From positions 124,001 to 188,000 of the forward strand of contig NZ_JANHKS010000001.1 of assembly GCF_028682175.1 (NCBI RefSeq): a DNA stretch of 64,000 nt, in the 5' to 3' direction. This document shows, piece after piece, positions 1-9,690 of this stretch. Positions within the stretch are counted from its first letter, which is position 1, and the number at the start of each line of letters is the position of its first letter. The position numbers and the translations under genes are program-made. Source of the DNA: Pseudomonas putida (GTDB lineage Bacteria > Pseudomonadota > Gammaproteobacteria > Pseudomonadales > Pseudomonadaceae). The notes below the pieces were generated by a model. That model saw only the letters and a program-made list of their open reading frames with translations. It ran no database searches and had not been told where the DNA came from.

Positions 1-1611
1 CACTTCAATCAGTGAAGGCTTGCCGCTTGCCTGACACCGAGCGAACGCATCAAAGAATTCGTCAGTGGCCGTGACTGTCTCGCCGTGCAGACCGAACGAC
101 TTTGCAAAGGCAGCAAAATCTGGGTTACTCAGCTCCGTGCCCGCGATACGACCAGGGTAGTGACGCTCTTGGTGCATACGGATAGTCCCGTACATGCCAT
201 TGTTCACGACCACGATAATGACGCGCGCGTCGTAGTGAGCGGCGGTAGCGAGCTCTTGCCCATTCATCAAAAAGCAACCGTCACCCGCAAACGCGACGAC
301 TGTGCGTTCAGGGTAAGTCAGCTTGGCGGCTACTGCGGCGGGTACGCCATAACCCATTGAGCCATTGGTTGGGCCGAGCAGAGTGCGAAACTCACGATGC
401 TGGTAGCCTCTGTGTACCCAAGCGGTGTAGTTGCCAGCGCCACAGGTCAGAATGCTGTCCTTGGGAAGCTTTTCATTGAGCCAGGCGATGACCTGACTCA
501 TCTGAACCTTGCCCGGCGATGGCGGGCATTCAAAATTGCTACGGTACCCAACATTCAGTTCAATGACCCAGTCATTGAAAGCGCCAGGCTGCATTGCAGG
601 CAGTTGGGCGGCCTGTTTTAGAAAACTGCCAGCCCCGGCGTTGATACCCAAGTCCGGTTGATAGACTCGACCGATCTCTTCGGCACTGGCATGTACATGC
701 ACCAGCGTCTGCTTGGGAGTTGGGATGTCGAGAAGGGCATAGCCTCCCGTGGTCATCTCACCGAGGCGCGCACCCACCACAATCAGCAAGTCCGCCTCTT
801 TTACGGCCTCAACCAGCACAGGGCCAGCAGCCAGCCCTAGATCGCCCGCGTACTGACGGTCAGCATTGTCATATAGATCCTGGCACCGGAACGAAGCAGC
901 GACCGGCAGGTTTTGTTTGTAAGCAAAACGCTTGAGATCGGCGACCGCCTCAGCGTCCCATCCACCGCCCCCAGCAATCACCAATGGCTTGCGCGCCCTG
1001 GCCAGTAGCTTCTGCAACTGGTCGAGTGCTGCGGTTGAGGGAGCACCCTCAACACGAACCGCAGCGCGAGCATCAGGAACCTCTACCAGATCGGTGAGCA
1101 TGTCCTCGGGCAAAGCCACGACAACGGGGCCTGGGCGGCCATTCATTGCACGTTGGAAAGCTTGGTTTACGAGTTCAGGGATGCGCTTTGCATCGTCGAT
1201 TTGGACAACCCATTTGGCCATCTGCCCGAACATCCGACGATAATCGACCTCTTGGAACGCCTCACGCTCGATCTGATCACGCGCAACCTGCCCGATGAAA
1301 AGAATCATCGGTGTAGAGTCTTGGAAAGCCACGTGAACGCCGACAGAGGCGTTCGTGGCGCCTGGGCCGCGCGTTACGAGGCAGATACCAGGTTTCCCAG
1401 TCAGCTTGCCGTAGGCCTCCGCCATGTAAGCTGCACCGCCTTCTTGGCGGCAAACGATCAGATCGATTTCGTCCTGTACATCATGCAAGGCGTCGAGAAC
1501 AGCGAGATAACTCTCACCTGGGACGCAGAAAGCTCGTTCAACGCCATTTACGCGCAGTGCATCGACCAACACTTGGCCGCCGCTGCGCTTGTCTTTGGAT
1601 GGATTACTCAT
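1..1611 (-). CDS. Acetolactate-synthase-like thiamine diphosphate enzyme (C-terminus cut by window edge)
   Basis: 537 codons are present and the frame is still open at base 1, so only the last few residues are likely missing. Seen: the catalytic glutamate E57 in RQEGGAAYMAEAYGK, the central FAD/ALS-type domain, and the ThDP/Mg motif AGDGCFLMNGQELATA around residues 442-457 followed by NNGMYGTIR. The ATG follows GTGGAGAAACACAA, a good SD. The family decarboxylates 2-oxo acids or ligates them. E57 argues against glyoxylate carboligase, which lacks this glutamate. The gene begins 26 nt after the FAD oxidase gene and is apparently last in the hyu operon. A role after the aminotransferase or oxidase, acting on the resulting 2-oxo acid, is inference. 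Confidence 0.88.
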   Translation of the reverse strand, partial: MSNPSKDKRSGGQVLVDALRVNGVERAFCVPGESYLAVLDALHDVQDEIDLIVCRQEGGAAYMAEAYGKLTGKPGICLVTRGPGATNASVGVHVAFQDSTPMILFIGQVARDQIEREAFQEVDYRRMFGQMAKWVVQIDDAKRIPELVNQAFQRAMNGRPGPVVVALPEDMLTDLVEVPDARAAVRVEGAPSTAALDQLQKLLARARKPLVIAGGGGWDAEAVADLKRFAYKQNLPVAASFRCQDLYDNADRQYAGDLGLAAGPVLVEAVKEADLLIVVGARLGEMTTGGYALLDIPTPKQTLVHVHASAEEIGRVYQPDLGINAGAGSFLKQAAQLPAMQPGAFNDWVIELNVGYRSNFECPPSPGKVQMSQVIAWLNEKLPKDSILTCGAGNYTAWVHRGYQHREFRTLLGPTNGSMGYGVPAAVAAKLTYPERTVVAFAGDGCFLMNGQELATAAHYDARVIIVVVNNGMYGTIRMHQERHYPGRIAGTELSNPDFAAFAKSFGLHGETVTATDEFFDAFARCQASGKPSLIEV

Positions 1612-1637
1612 TTGTGTTTCTCCACAAGCCGCAACGG

Positions 1638-2834
1638 TCAAATGACCGAGTCTTCCAGGAATGGAACATTATCGATTACCCGCTGGTACGACAGAGGGGA
1701 GAGATCCAGCGCTCGGTAACCACCGTAAGTGATCAGCTCGGACAGTCCACGCCCAATTGCCGGCGCCTGCTGAAGGCCGTGGCCGCTGAAGCCGTTACAG
1801 AAAAGGAAGTTTTTGACTTCGTTGTGCGGCCCCACAATCGCGTTATGATCGAGTACGCAGAAGTCGTAATGGCCAGCCCAAAAGTTGACTACCTTGATGC
1901 CTTCAAACGCAGGTACACGCTCCGCGAGGATTGGCCAAACCTCCTCATCGAACTCTTCGTGCAGCACTTCGAAATCTTCAAAGTCCACTTCAGGATCGTT
2001 TTTAGGGTACGTCCCCCCGAGATAGAACTGACCTTCGGGTCGGAAGAAGACCCCTGTCGGATCGATGGTGAGCGGTACCTTGCCTTGCAAAGGCGTACGA
2101 CAGTCAAAGACGAATAGGGAACGACGGCGAGGCTCAACCGGAATATCCAAACCGGCAAGGCGTGCGATTTTAGTACCACGAGTACCAGCACAGTTGACGA
2201 GAATGCCGCAACTAACGACCTCACCACTGGACAGCGTTACGCCAGTAATTCGATCCCCTTCGCGCTGAACGGCAACAACCTCATTTTCGATGTACTCGAT
2301 ACCTAGTGAGCGAGCCTTGCGACGGAAGCCCTGAAGCATGCCCAGGCTGTCGAACCATCCCTCGCCGGACTGACCATAACTTGCGCCTGCAAGGCTATCC
2401 GGATTAACCCAGGGGAATTTCTGAATCAGTTGCTCCGGGTCAAGCAATTGCACGTCAGCCCCATGAGCCACCTGTGTACTGTGCAGTCGGCGGAGGACTT
2501 CGAAGCCTTTCTGGTCACCCAGGAACAGATAACCGTTCTCGTGGAATGCCAGATCAGGGCGGTCGCCATCCAGCTCCATCGTGTCAGGGAAGTTGCGTAC
2601 GAACTCGGCACCGAACTTCGAGATTTCGATGTTGATCGGATTGGAAAACTGCTGGCGAATGGAGCTGCTAGACAACGCTGTAGCAGATTTGTTGTACGTC
2701 CAGTCGCGTTCAATGACTAGCACTGAGCCATTGAAATCTGGATTGGTTGACAGGAAGTAGGCTACCGAACTGCCGTTCACGGCGCCGCCCACGATGATCA
2801 CGTCGTAATGTTTTTTGGCTGCTGTAGTGGCCAT
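1638..2834 (-). CDS. FAD-dependent oxidoreductase, DAO family
   Basis: About 398 residues. The N-terminal Rossmann motif DVIIVGGAVNGSSVAYFL (residues 11-28) binds FAD; the C-terminal DAO signature GFSGHGLQQAPAIGRGL is present. The family oxidises amines and D- or N-methyl amino acids (sarcosine oxidase, glycine oxidase, D-amino acid dehydrogenase), so the likely step is oxidative deamination or demethylation. A GTG at 2843 would overlap the upstream stop by GTGA; the ATG at 2834, preceded by GGTGA, is preferred but either is possible. No signal peptide or membrane helix, so cytoplasmic. Substrate unknown. Confidence 0.85.
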   Translation of the reverse strand: MATTAAKKHYDVIIVGGAVNGSSVAYFLSTNPDFNGSVLVIERDWTYNKSATALSSSSIRQQFSNPINIEISKFGAEFVRNFPDTMELDGDRPDLAFHENGYLFLGDQKGFEVLRRLHSTQVAHGADVQLLDPEQLIQKFPWVNPDSLAGASYGQSGEGWFDSLGMLQGFRRKARSLGIEYIENEVVAVQREGDRITGVTLSSGEVVSCGILVNCAGTRGTKIARLAGLDIPVEPRRRSLFVFDCRTPLQGKVPLTIDPTGVFFRPEGQFYLGGTYPKNDPEVDFEDFEVLHEEFDEEVWPILAERVPAFEGIKVVNFWAGHYDFCVLDHNAIVGPHNEVKNFLFCNGFSGHGLQQAPAIGRGLSELITYGGYRALDLSPLSYQRVIDNVPFLEDSVI

Positions 2835-2839
2835 GGATG

Positions 2840-3667
2840 TCACCGTTTCGTTTCTTGGGCGGAGTCTTCAAAATGGCCGGCACCTGCAAAGTTGCCGCCG
2901 TGGTACCGTGCTGCAGGATCGTTCCGATCCAGGGGCGGATGCTCAGCGAGGATCTGCTCGCGATAGTCATCAGCACTGTCCTGCGGGACATAGCCAATGG
3001 AACTCGCCAAGCGGTTATCCCAAAGCGATTCGCGATTGGCAGACATGCCATACACGATCATGTGAGCGACGCGGGGAGCGAGCAGTGAACGCTCGACCAG
3101 TTGGGAGAAGTCCCCAAAGGACAACCATGTCGCGAGCATCCGCCGATCCAGGGGCTTCTCGAAGGAGGAGCCGATACGCAGGTTCACAGACTCAATCCCG
3201 AATTTGTCCCAGTAGTAACGCCCCAGGTCTTCAGCAAAACACTTTGACAGGCCGTACAAGCTGTCAGGACGGTGGGCGACACTGGCATCAATCGTCTCAG
3301 TGCGATCATAGAACCCGATGGCGTGATTGGAGCTGGTGTACACCACACGTTTAACACCGTGCTGGCGCGCTGCTTCATAAATGTTGTAGGTGCCAACGAT
3401 GTTGCCGTTGAGGATGTTGGCAAACGTATTTTCCAGCGGTACCCCGCCGGCATGCACCACGGCATCAACTCCCTCAAGCAGAGGCAGTACTGCCTCAAGA
3501 TTCCCCAGATCTACCTTGCTGCCTTCCTCATGAGCAGCGAGCGGGCCAAGATCGGCAATGTCGGTGAGACGCAGTACGTCAGCGTGAGCCTGAAGCGATT
3601 TACGCAACACGCTGCCCAACCGACCAGCCGCACCAGTGATCAGAATTCTTTTAAATGGTTTTTTCAT
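2840..3667 (-). CDS. Uronate-dehydrogenase-like NAD-dependent epimerase/dehydrogenase
   Basis: 275 residues, an extended/atypical SDR. The NAD motif TGAAGRLG lies at residues 11-18 and the catalytic YGLSK is Y138/K142. Segments such as SSNHAIGFY, RIGSSF, TWLSF and the C-terminal GYVPQDS closely follow bacterial uronate dehydrogenase (Udh), which oxidises galacturonate or glucuronate to the lactone; the length also matches Udh. ATG 3667 has the SD GGGAGGACGTT. The frame extends further upstream, but that part overlaps the aminotransferase gene and lacks family similarity. The operon context has no other obvious uronate-pathway gene, so the true substrate may be another aldose acid or alcohol. 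Confidence 0.85.
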   Translation of the reverse strand: MKKPFKRILITGAAGRLGSVLRKSLQAHADVLRLTDIADLGPLAAHEEGSKVDLGNLEAVLPLLEGVDAVVHAGGVPLENTFANILNGNIVGTYNIYEAARQHGVKRVVYTSSNHAIGFYDRTETIDASVAHRPDSLYGLSKCFAEDLGRYYWDKFGIESVNLRIGSSFEKPLDRRMLATWLSFGDFSQLVERSLLAPRVAHMIVYGMSANRESLWDNRLASSIGYVPQDSADDYREQILAEHPPLDRNDPAARYHGGNFAGAGHFEDSAQETKR

Positions 3668-3695
3668 AACGTCCTCCCGTTTATGAGTTACAAGC

Positions 3696-4898
3696 TCAGG
3701 CGAGTGCGGCCAAGGCATCGCGCAACTGTTGAAGCGCTTGGGCCAACTGTTCACGCGAGGTCGCAAACGACAGCCGGATGTACGGCTCAACGCCAAAAGC
3801 TGAGCCAGGGACGGTAGCTACCTTGCCTTCGCGCAGTAGGTAACTCGCCAAATCAGCGTCATTGGAAATCAGTGCGCCAGACGGGGTGCGCTTACCAATA
3901 AAGCCTGCGCATTTGGGGAACGCATAGAACGCGCCTTCCGGCATTTGAAGCTCCAGACCTTCAATACCAGAGAGTCCCTCAATGACCATGGCACCCCGCG
4001 CCTTGTACTCAATCAAGGCTTGCGCAACGAAATCTTGTGGGCCATTGAGTGCGGCCACAGCAGCCAGTTGCGAGATAGAGGATGGACACGTGGTCGTCTG
4101 TGATTGGGTTTTGTTCATCGCGACGATCAAGTCGCGCGGGCCGGCGGCATAACCCAAGCGATAGCCTGTCATGGCGTATGCCTTGGATACGCCATTGATC
4201 ACCAGGGTGCGATCACGCAATTGCGGGCACGCGATCACAAAAGGGGTGAACGGTTTATCGCCCAACAGAATGTGTTCGTAGATCTCATCTGAGATCACCA
4301 ATACGCGCGGATGACGAGCGATTACCTCACCGAGGGCAGCGAACTCCTCACGCGTGTAGATGGCACCGGTCGGGTTATTCGGAGAATTGAGCATGACCCA
4401 ACGGGTACGAGGGGTGATCGCAGCTTCCAACGTCTCAGCGTTAAGCTTGAAGCCGGCTTCTGCCTCACAAGGCAACACCTTAGGCACTCCCCCGTTGAGA
4501 AGTACCATGTCGGTGTAAGACACCCAGTAAGGAGCCGGGGTGATCACCTCATCTCCCGGCTCCAAAGTCGCCAAGAAAGCATTGAACAGCAGTTGCTTCG
4601 CGCCGTTGGCCACGCAGACCTCGTCCTCGTGATAGTCCAGGTCGTTTTCACGCTTGAACTTCGAGACGATCGCCTTACGCAAGCTTGGAAATCCATTCGG
4701 CGCGGTGTAGCCGTTGTTGCCCTCCAGCATCGCTTTGTGGGCAGCCTCAATCACATGAGGTGGAGTATTGAAGTCTGGTTCGCCGAGGCTAAGGTTGATC
4801 ACCGACTCACCATCAGCCAGCATTTTCTTAGCGAGCTCAGAAACTGCCATGCTAGGCGAGCTTTTGACAGTACGCACTCGAGTGCTCTGGAAATCCAT
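3696..4898 (-). CDS. Class I/II PLP aminotransferase (aspartate aminotransferase-like)
   Basis: About 400 residues, the usual length of fold-type I aminotransferases. Visible signatures: SLGEPDF near the N-terminus, NSPNNPTG, SDEIYE, the PLP-lysine motif SKAYAMTGYRLGY (lysine near residue 239), and the C-terminal carboxylate-binding IRLSFA. It transfers an amino group between an amino acid and a 2-oxo acid. An ATG at 4904 overlaps the hyuB stop (ATGA) but lies too close to its SD; the ATG at 4898 has GGAG eight bases away. Within the hyu operon it may deaminate the amino acid released by ring opening. Substrate specificity cannot be read from sequence. Confidence 0.9.
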   Translation of the reverse strand: MDFQSTRVRTVKSSPSMAVSELAKKMLADGESVINLSLGEPDFNTPPHVIEAAHKAMLEGNNGYTAPNGFPSLRKAIVSKFKRENDLDYHEDEVCVANGAKQLLFNAFLATLEPGDEVITPAPYWVSYTDMVLLNGGVPKVLPCEAEAGFKLNAETLEAAITPRTRWVMLNSPNNPTGAIYTREEFAALGEVIARHPRVLVISDEIYEHILLGDKPFTPFVIACPQLRDRTLVINGVSKAYAMTGYRLGYAAGPRDLIVAMNKTQSQTTTCPSSISQLAAVAALNGPQDFVAQALIEYKARGAMVIEGLSGIEGLELQMPEGAFYAFPKCAGFIGKRTPSGALISNDADLASYLLREGKVATVPGSAFGVEPYIRLSFATSREQLAQALQQLRDALAALA

Positions 4899-4900
4899 GA

Positions 4901-6565
4901 TCATTTCTCCCCTGCGGCTTCATAGCCGTAAAGTTCGAGAGCTTGGAGCTTGGTGATGTAGCCAAACCGAATGTCACGCTCAACTTCAGAGCGAGGCCGT
5001 TGTTTCGGATCTCCGTAGCCACCGCCACCTGGCAGGCTGAGGACGAGCTTGCGGCCCGCTGGTACGAACTGCTGTCCTTTGCCGCGCAGTTTTGTGCCGT
5101 CGTCCAGGCCAACATAACCGCATGCCCCCTCGCCTCCGCCTTCCAAACCTCGGGCGGGATAGCCGATTCGGTCGAACATGGCACTGAAGCGGAAGTTGTA
5201 GCCTTCTGCTGCGGAGACCTCGATTTCCTGGCCAAGGCCACCACGCAACGCACCTGCACCGCCAGAACCATCGCGCAGTTCTTTACGCCACACGATGACT
5301 GGGCCAGCGTGCTCAGTAGCCTCAACTGGCATGGTGTGCACACCGCTAGGGAATGCTGTTGCCGATAGGCCATCCAGGCGTGCACGAGCCCCCATACCAC
5401 CGCTGTTGAACATCAGCATTTCTGCGTGACGCCCGGTGGTATTACCCTCTTCTGGTCGGACAGAGAGATGGAGGTTCCACAGCGCGCTCGCCCCCTCTGC
5501 AGGAACCTGGCCCGGAAGACATTTATGCAACGCACCAAGCACCAAATCAGGCACAAAATGGCCCAGCACGTGGCGCACTGAAACCGGTGCAGGGTGCTTA
5601 GCGTTTAGAATGCAGCCCTCTGGCGCGACAACCTCAAAGGGTGCAAGCGATGCAGTGTTGTTGGGGATTTCAGGCGCCACGATGCACTTGAGTCCGTAGC
5701 AGGCATATGCCTTCGCATACCCCAGTGGCACGTTGATGCCGAACTGACTCATGCCTGAGGTACCGACAAAATCGCTTTTGATACCGTCAGGCCCGACGGT
5801 CAGCGTCACGGCCAAGGTGACCGGCACATCGTATCCGTCGAGGGTCATGCTATTGGTGTAGGTACCGTGCGGCAATGACTTGAAGCACTCGAGAGTAGCG
5901 CGACGACTGTGCTCCAGAATGAAGCCTCCGATCATGTCCAGGTCTTCAAGACGGAACTCTTTGAGCATGTCCAACAGACGCTTGTGGCCTGTTTCGTTAC
6001 ATGCCGCCAGCGCGTAGAAATCTCCTACGACCCGATCATTCTCACGGACGTTGTTACGCAGGATATTGATCAGGTCACGATTAACCTTGCCGCGCTCGAA
6101 CAGTTTCATGATCGGGATGAACAGACCTTCTTCGTAGACTTCCCGAGCATCCGGGCCAAACCCACGACCACCGATATCTACCACGTGAGCTGTACTGGCG
6201 AAGTAGCCGATCAGCCTGCCCTGATGGAACGATGGAGAAACGATCGTGATGTCGTGTAGGTGTCCAGTGCCCTTCCAAGGGTCATTGGTGACGTAGACGT
6301 CGCCTTCAAAGATGTTGTCTTGGCCGATGTCATTGATGAAATGAACAACTGCCTCAGCCATCGTGTTGACGTGACCAGGAGTTCCCGTCACAGCCTGTGC
6401 GAGCATGTTGCCTTCGCGGTCAAAGACTCCTGCTGAGAGATCGCCCGCCTCGCGTACACTTGTAGAAAACGCAGTACGGATGAGGGTCAAAGCCTGCTCT
6501 TCCACCACAGAGACCAAGCGATTCCACATCACCTGCATCTGGATATCGATCATTGTTTCGCTCAT
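4901..6565 (-). CDS. hyuB: Hydantoinase B/oxoprolinase family subunit
   Basis: 554 residues. Typical HyuB features are visible: the N-terminal SVVEEQALTLIRTAFS, then REAGDLSAGVFD, TGTPGHVNTM, VYVTNDPWKGTGHL, and a glycine-rich C-terminus LSLPGGGGYGDP. With HyuA it forms an ATP-dependent cyclic-amide hydrolase (5-oxoprolinase, N-methylhydantoinase) or a related carboxylase. The start is ATG 6565; the open frame upstream overlaps hyuA and has no similarity. The gene lies 28 nt after hyuA and overlaps or abuts the aminotransferase start, showing translational coupling. Its substrate is unknown. Confidence 0.92.
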   Translation of the reverse strand: MSETMIDIQMQVMWNRLVSVVEEQALTLIRTAFSTSVREAGDLSAGVFDREGNMLAQAVTGTPGHVNTMAEAVVHFINDIGQDNIFEGDVYVTNDPWKGTGHLHDITIVSPSFHQGRLIGYFASTAHVVDIGGRGFGPDAREVYEEGLFIPIMKLFERGKVNRDLINILRNNVRENDRVVGDFYALAACNETGHKRLLDMLKEFRLEDLDMIGGFILEHSRRATLECFKSLPHGTYTNSMTLDGYDVPVTLAVTLTVGPDGIKSDFVGTSGMSQFGINVPLGYAKAYACYGLKCIVAPEIPNNTASLAPFEVVAPEGCILNAKHPAPVSVRHVLGHFVPDLVLGALHKCLPGQVPAEGASALWNLHLSVRPEEGNTTGRHAEMLMFNSGGMGARARLDGLSATAFPSGVHTMPVEATEHAGPVIVWRKELRDGSGGAGALRGGLGQEIEVSAAEGYNFRFSAMFDRIGYPARGLEGGGEGACGYVGLDDGTKLRGKGQQFVPAGRKLVLSLPGGGGYGDPKQRPRSEVERDIRFGYITKLQALELYGYEAAGEK

Positions 6566-6593
6566 GAGATAAAACCTTCTGTGCGGATAGCGC

Positions 6594-8669
6594 TTAACGT
6601 TTGATGACCAGCAGGCAACCATCTGGCTGGACTGTGGCGACAAATGAAGACGAGACAAATGTGGAGGTTTCGCGCTCAGCAATAATTGCCGGGCCATCGA
6701 CTCGGGCGCCGACTTGCAAGGTTTCGCGCTCGTAAATGCCGGCTTTGACGTAGCCACCGCTGACTACATCGAACACCTGGCGATACGTAATTGGTTCTGC
6801 GCGGTACGAAGCGTTGATCTGAACGACCTCGTCTACAGGCGGCAAAGGGGAGCTCGCTTTTACAGACCAGCTGACGACTTCAATATCCGGCCCCTCGATA
6901 GGGCGACCGAAGAAGACGGTATAGGCAGCCTCAAAACGAGTTTTGAAGTCCGCGACATCGGTGTCCACAAATGCTTTGAAAGGCATGTCGACCGGGATCT
7001 CCCACCCTTGGCCGACGTAGCGCATGAATGCGGTGCATTCCAGCTCGGGCTCACCCTCAGGCATGCCTTGGCGCAGGAAGCCCATCGCCTCTGAAGTCAT
7101 GTCGTCAATGAGATCATTGACCGCATTGGCATCGAAGGCAGAGAGGCGTGTAAACGAGCTGCGAACAGCTTCATATCCAAACGGGGCGCGCAAGAAGCCG
7201 ATGGCAGATCCAACACCAGCGCCTGCCGGCACGATGAAACGCGATACTCCCATCTTTTCGCACAGCCTGGCGGCATGCAGCGGCCCACCTCCACCAAACG
7301 TGATCATCGTGAAATCACCGATGTCCTTGCCGCTCTCAACCGCATGGACTCGGCCAGCGTTGGCCATGTTTTCGTCGACGACTTCACATACGCCGTAAGC
7401 CGCAGTGTTTGCATCAAGGCCCAGAGGGGAGCCGACGACCTGAAGCATTGCCGCGCTCGAGTTCTCGACAGAGAGGAGCAGACTGCCACCAGCAAAATTG
7501 TCAGGATCTAACCGACCGAGCAGGAGGTTCGCGTCGGTAATGGTGGGCTGCTCGCCGCCACGGTTGTAGCAGGCAGGCCCAGGTTCGGAGCCAGCACTGT
7601 GTGGCCCAACCCGGATTTGGCGCATGCTGTCGATACTGGCAATGGAACCTCCGCCAGCGCCGATTTCCACCATCTCGACGACTGGAATGGAGATGGGCAT
7701 TCCGCTGCCTTTTTTGAATCGATATGTGCGCGCAACCTCAAACGTTTTCGCGGTTTTTGGAACCTTGTTTTCAATCAGGCAGATCTTGGCGGTAGTCCCG
7801 CCCATATCAAACGAGACGACGTTATTGAGTCCATATTTACGGGCCACGTCAGCAGCGAAAATAGCGCCGCCAGCAGGGCCTGACTCTACGAGGCGGACTG
7901 GGAATTCGGCAGCGCTTTGCACCGAAATAATTCCCCCGCCGGAGTGGATCATAAATACCGGACAACGCCCTCCCGCTTCCTCGAGCGTCACCACCAACCG
8001 ATCAAGGTAGGACTTGATGAGCGGCTTGACGTACGCGTTCGCGCAGACAGTATTGAACCGCTCGAACTCACGCATTTGCGGCGAGACTTCGCTGGAAATC
8101 GAGATCGAAACCTGTGGCAAACGAGCTTGCAGAACGTCCCGCAGTTGCTCCTCATGAGCACCGTTGACGTAGCTGTGGATGAAGCCAATGGCAACGCTTT
8201 CGTAATCGCCGGCAGCAATGCGCTCTACAAGCTCATCAATTTCCGTCCGGGAGGGAGCAATCAGGACTTGCCCATTTACATCCAGTCGTTCATGGAGCGT
8301 GTAGCGATGCTCCCGCTCAATGAGTGGTGGCGGCAATGAGATGTTGATGTCGTACTGCTCGAAGCGGTTTTCAGTACGCATCTCGAGCGTATCGCGGAAC
8401 CCTTCCGTGGTAATGAACGCGGTGCGGGCGCCACGACGCTCAATCAACGCGTTAGTTGCCAGGGTGGTGCCGTGGATCAATTGATCGATGTCACCCAGCG
8501 TCAGGCCTGCCGCAGCAACAACTTCATTCACACCTTTGAGGATCGCACGCTCAGGCTTGGTATAGTCAGTGAGCACCTTAGTTGAATGCATCACGCCGTT
8601 ATGTTCCAAAGCGATATCCGTGAAGGTACCGCCTATGTCCACGCCTACACGGCATGAGGAAGCGTTCAT
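6594..8669 (-). CDS. hyuA: Hydantoinase A/oxoprolinase family subunit
   Basis: 691 residues, normal length for the family. N-terminal phosphate-binding VGVDIGGTFTDIAL (residues 8-21), HGTTLATNALIERRG, SGPAGG, FDMGGTTAKI and the GGGPLHAARL segment are all present. This is the ATP-binding subunit of N-methylhydantoinase/5-oxoprolinase-type enzymes, which couple ATP hydrolysis to opening of a cyclic amide; acetone-carboxylase-type members also exist. ATG 8669 has the SD GGGAGATAAAG. It is followed by hyuB. A 148-nt gap separates it from the SDR gene upstream and could hold an internal promoter. Confidence 0.93.
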   Translation of the reverse strand: MNASSCRVGVDIGGTFTDIALEHNGVMHSTKVLTDYTKPERAILKGVNEVVAAAGLTLGDIDQLIHGTTLATNALIERRGARTAFITTEGFRDTLEMRTENRFEQYDINISLPPPLIEREHRYTLHERLDVNGQVLIAPSRTEIDELVERIAAGDYESVAIGFIHSYVNGAHEEQLRDVLQARLPQVSISISSEVSPQMREFERFNTVCANAYVKPLIKSYLDRLVVTLEEAGGRCPVFMIHSGGGIISVQSAAEFPVRLVESGPAGGAIFAADVARKYGLNNVVSFDMGGTTAKICLIENKVPKTAKTFEVARTYRFKKGSGMPISIPVVEMVEIGAGGGSIASIDSMRQIRVGPHSAGSEPGPACYNRGGEQPTITDANLLLGRLDPDNFAGGSLLLSVENSSAAMLQVVGSPLGLDANTAAYGVCEVVDENMANAGRVHAVESGKDIGDFTMITFGGGGPLHAARLCEKMGVSRFIVPAGAGVGSAIGFLRAPFGYEAVRSSFTRLSAFDANAVNDLIDDMTSEAMGFLRQGMPEGEPELECTAFMRYVGQGWEIPVDMPFKAFVDTDVADFKTRFEAAYTVFFGRPIEGPDIEVVSWSVKASSPLPPVDEVVQINASYRAEPITYRQVFDVVSGGYVKAGIYERETLQVGARVDGPAIIAERETSTFVSSSFVATVQPDGCLLVIKR

Positions 8670-8817
8670 CTTTATCTCCCAAACATTAATTCGTTAAATC
8701 ACGCAACGCGTAACTTATAATGTCAGTTATATGTTGTCTTACAGGAATGTTTAGTAATGTATCGGCAATCCAAGCTCAATGCGCCAGGTGAGAATCCTTT
8801 CTCCCCGGGGCTGCCCT

Positions 8818-9609
8818 TCACGGAAACCAGCCATTGTCCAATGTGAGGGCTTGCCCATTGATGAAGCTGGCCGCATCAGAGGCGAGGAACAACACAGCCT
8901 CTGCCGCTTCCTCAGGCTCACAAATGCGAAGTTGAGTTGTGCTCAGCGAGGACTCATCCCAAGGCTGACCCATAGCAGCGAAGTCTTCAATTTCCTTCAG
9001 GCCATGCTGCGTGCGAACAAAGGCCGGGCAGATAGTGTTGGAGCGTATGTTTTTGGTTCGATACTCGGAGCAGATGGACTTGGACAACATGATCGTCGCG
9101 GCTTTGGTCATGTTGTACAACGCTTCCAATGGGAACGCCTGCTCACCCGAAATAGAGGACGTGATTACAACCGTACCTCCACCAGACTCCGCCATCCTTG
9201 AAACGACATTTTTACAGACCAAGAAAGCTGACTTCACATTGACATTGAAGATCTTGTTGTAGTCAGCCTCCTCCATCTCATGAAAGTGACCAACGGTGAC
9301 AATACCCGCATGGTTAAACAGATGGTCAATGTTTCCGAAATGACGGACAGCGGATTCAATGGAATCGTTAACCTGAGCACCATCACTCACATCGACCTTC
9401 CAATACTTTGCCGCTGCTCCAAGACTATGGATCGCCTCCACGGTCTCTTGGGCTGCTGCCGCATCCAGATCGAGAATGCTGATCTTTGAGCCTTGCTTCG
9501 CATACAAAAGGGCTGCTGCTCGGCCCATCCCTTTGCCCCCACCAGAAATCAGGACATGACTTCCTTTGAAACATGGATAGGACGCACGCGGCTCAGGTAT
9601 ATCAATCAT
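8818..9609 (-). CDS. SDR family oxidoreductase
   Basis: 263 residues, classical short-chain dehydrogenase. NAD(P) motif GGGKGMG, structural NHAG, catalytic S in TSSISGE and YNMTK (Y-x3-K). ATG 9609 is preceded by GGAGATAGTT; an ATG at 9621 has no good SD. The C-terminal half (AFVRTQH, RICEPEEAAEAVLFLASD) resembles the SDR at 16091-16855, which is paired with a GntR regulator, so the two are probable paralogues with related substrates. It lies between the permease and hyuA genes of the same strand. Substrate unknown; it oxidises an alcohol or reduces a carbonyl. Confidence 0.9.
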   Translation of the reverse strand: MIDIPEPRASYPCFKGSHVLISGGGKGMGRAAALLYAKQGSKISILDLDAAAAQETVEAIHSLGAAAKYWKVDVSDGAQVNDSIESAVRHFGNIDHLFNHAGIVTVGHFHEMEEADYNKIFNVNVKSAFLVCKNVVSRMAESGGGTVVITSSISGEQAFPLEALYNMTKAATIMLSKSICSEYRTKNIRSNTICPAFVRTQHGLKEIEDFAAMGQPWDESSLSTTQLRICEPEEAAEAVLFLASDAASFINGQALTLDNGWFP

Positions 9610-9690
9610 AACTATCTCCATACATCAGAAAACTTGAAATCAAGACAACAGATAGCAGTGCCTGAGTACAGGCCCCAAAGTCAATAACAA